Shown: positions 33,528-34,320 of the stretch, in pieces
Numbering within the stretch: position 1 is the stretch's first letter
Layout: every line of letters starts with the position of its first letter
Assembly (NCBI GenBank): GCA_945956935.1
Contig: CAMFJD010000019.1
Location: 1 to 34,320 of the forward strand
From: an uncultured Bacillota bacterium
GTDB lineage: Bacteria > Bacillota_I > Bacilli_A > Culicoidibacterales > ZOR0006
DNA: 34,320 bases
Reading direction: 5' to 3'
Notes under the pieces: generated by a model
The model's input: only the letters and a program-made list of their open reading frames with translations
What the model was told of the DNA's origin: nothing
The model's database searches: none
Made by a program: the position numbers and the translations under genes

Positions 33528-34320
33528 TTACAACTTAGTCCACGATGAATCGCTTCCTGGTATCGATTGTGTCCACCAATTTGCTTTGTATTGCTGTCCT
33601 TGGTACATTACAACATCTCCACCCACGTATGTTCCACCCGGTACATATTCATTGTTCGTCGATTCGCTATTATTTCCATTACTATTGTTGTTTGTTAATT
33701 GAGTCCATGATGAATCACTTCCTGGTATCGATTGTGTCCACCAATTTGCTTTGTATTGCTCTCCATTATAGTTTACAACCATACCTTCCGTATAAGTTCC
33801 ACCTGGAATGTACTCTTGACTTCCGTCAGGATTTATTTCTACTTTGCGTTCCCATGCTGCTGATTGGTCTGGATATTCTCCTTGTACCCACCATTTAGCT
33901 GTATATTCAATACCTTTATAAATAACTTTATCTCCAGTATTGTATACTTTATTTATTTCAAAAGTATCATTACCAACCACTGGTTTTTCAACAACTGTAA
34001 TTACACGCGTAGCTGTCGTAGTTAATCCCTCTGAATCGCTTACTGTATACATTAATGTATATGTACCAACTTTAGCAGTATCAACAGTCCCTGTAACTTG
34101 AATTTTACTCGTTACATCGCCATCTTCTTTATCTGTTGCTTTCACTCCAGCTAATGCATCAAATGAATCACCGACTGTAATCGTTTTATTACCCATTCCA
34201 CTCAATACTGGTGCTTGATTTTGTTCTGGGGCTGGTTTTTCAACAACTGTAATTACACGCGTAGTTGTCGTAGTTAATCCCTCTGAATCGCTTACTGTAT
34301 ACATTAATGTATATGTACCA
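33528..34320 (-). CDS. Secreted protein with Ig-like repeats and chitin-binding modules (C-terminal part)
   Basis: The frame is open to the window end, so only the last 263 or so codons are seen; the N-terminus, any catalytic domain and the signal peptide are off the window. Order in the visible part: the end of one Ig-like (DUF5011/HYR type) repeat, a complete second copy (NQAPVLSGMGNKTITVG to TRVITVVEKP), then three carbohydrate-binding modules of the CBM5/12 type, each with a YxxGDxVxYxGxxYxAxWW pattern. The last two modules end SIPGSDSSWT and are nearly identical; an Asn/Ser-rich linker separates them. The protein stops at ...SSWTKL with no sortase motif or anchor. Chitin or a similar polysaccharide is the likely ligand, by family. 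Confidence 0.85.
   Translation of the reverse strand, partial: GTYTLMYTVSDSEGLTTTTTRVITVVEKPAPEQNQAPVLSGMGNKTITVGDSFDALAGVKATDKEDGDVTSKIQVTGTVDTAKVGTYTLMYTVSDSEGLTTTATRVITVVEKPVVGNDTFEINKVYNTGDKVIYKGIEYTAKWWVQGEYPDQSAAWERKVEINPDGSQEYIPGGTYTEGMVVNYNGEQYKANWWTQSIPGSDSSWTQLTNNNSNGNNSESTNNEYVPGGTYVGGDVVMYQGQQYKANWWTQSIPGSDSSWTKL
33560..33760. repeat. 55-codon repeat of chitin-binding modules
   Basis: The sequence coding for the last two CBM5/12-like modules repeats at a 165-nt offset (compare from 33561 with from 33726), with long stretches of identity. Recent duplication or gene conversion within the gene. Confidence 0.75.
33981..34320. repeat. 84-codon tandem Ig-like repeat
   Basis: From 33981 and again from 34233 the DNA is the same for nearly 90 nt with one difference seen (agct versus agtt), an offset of 252 nt or 84 codons. 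This marks tandem Ig-like domains; more copies probably lie beyond the window. Confidence 0.8.

Overview
The window reads as a stretch of chromosome from an AT-rich, low-GC Gram-positive bacterium (Firmicutes, Bacilli-like). Supporting signs are purine-rich AAGGAGG-type ribosome binding sites, Bacillus-like promoters, many hairpin-plus-T-run terminators, a GSI-alpha type glutamine synthetase, a Bce-type peptide-resistance module and a mutS / mutL-miaA block. A type III pantothenate kinase (CoaX) and a lone diguanylate cyclase argue against a typical Lactobacillus or Streptococcus, but I cannot name a genus. I see no tRNA, rRNA, CRISPR, transposase or phage gene.

Layout, left to right. 1-2.6 kb: dUTPase and a PAS-GGDEF diguanylate cyclase (minus strand, overlapping), then about 1 kb of non-coding DNA. 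2.6-2.9 kb: a small plus-strand hydrophobic protein behind an apparent leader peptide. 3-5.6 kb: a large YfhO-type membrane protein. 5.8-7.8 kb: transketolase, with a long leader and an operator-like palindrome. 8.1-15.6 kb: an antimicrobial-peptide-resistance-like locus. It has a response regulator and intramembrane-type kinase, then a single apparent operon of BceA-like ATPase, BceB-like permease, a second LolD/MacB-type ATPase, a secreted CARDB-like protein and a MacB/FtsX-type permease. 15.7-19.5 kb: oligoendopeptidase F, an unrecognised polytopic membrane protein and a DUF368/PopT protein.

19.7-24 kb: a plus-strand small membrane protein, a DUF896 / VanZ-like / DUF4352-like lipoprotein operon, glnA, and a second VanZ-like gene on the plus strand. 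24-29.8 kb: miaA, mutL and mutS. 29.9-32.9 kb: a secreted or membrane-anchored trypsin-like serine protease, trmB, coaX and mscL. 33.2-34.3 kb: a small plus-strand protein with one membrane segment, then the 3' end of a large secreted protein with tandem Ig-like repeats and three chitin-binding (CBM5/12-like) modules, cut by the window end.

Nearly all conserved genes are on the minus strand. The four plus-strand genes are all short, monocistronic, membrane-associated proteins, and each ends in a terminator shared with, or facing, a convergent minus-strand gene. Many products act at the cell envelope (YfhO, PopT, two VanZ-like proteins, two ABC systems with a two-component system, MscL, protease, chitin-binding protein). 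That envelope emphasis is the main functional theme; the rest is housekeeping: mismatch repair, tRNA modification, nitrogen assimilation, CoA synthesis and the pentose phosphate pathway.

Starts were chosen by ribosome binding site and are often shorter than the longest open frame.
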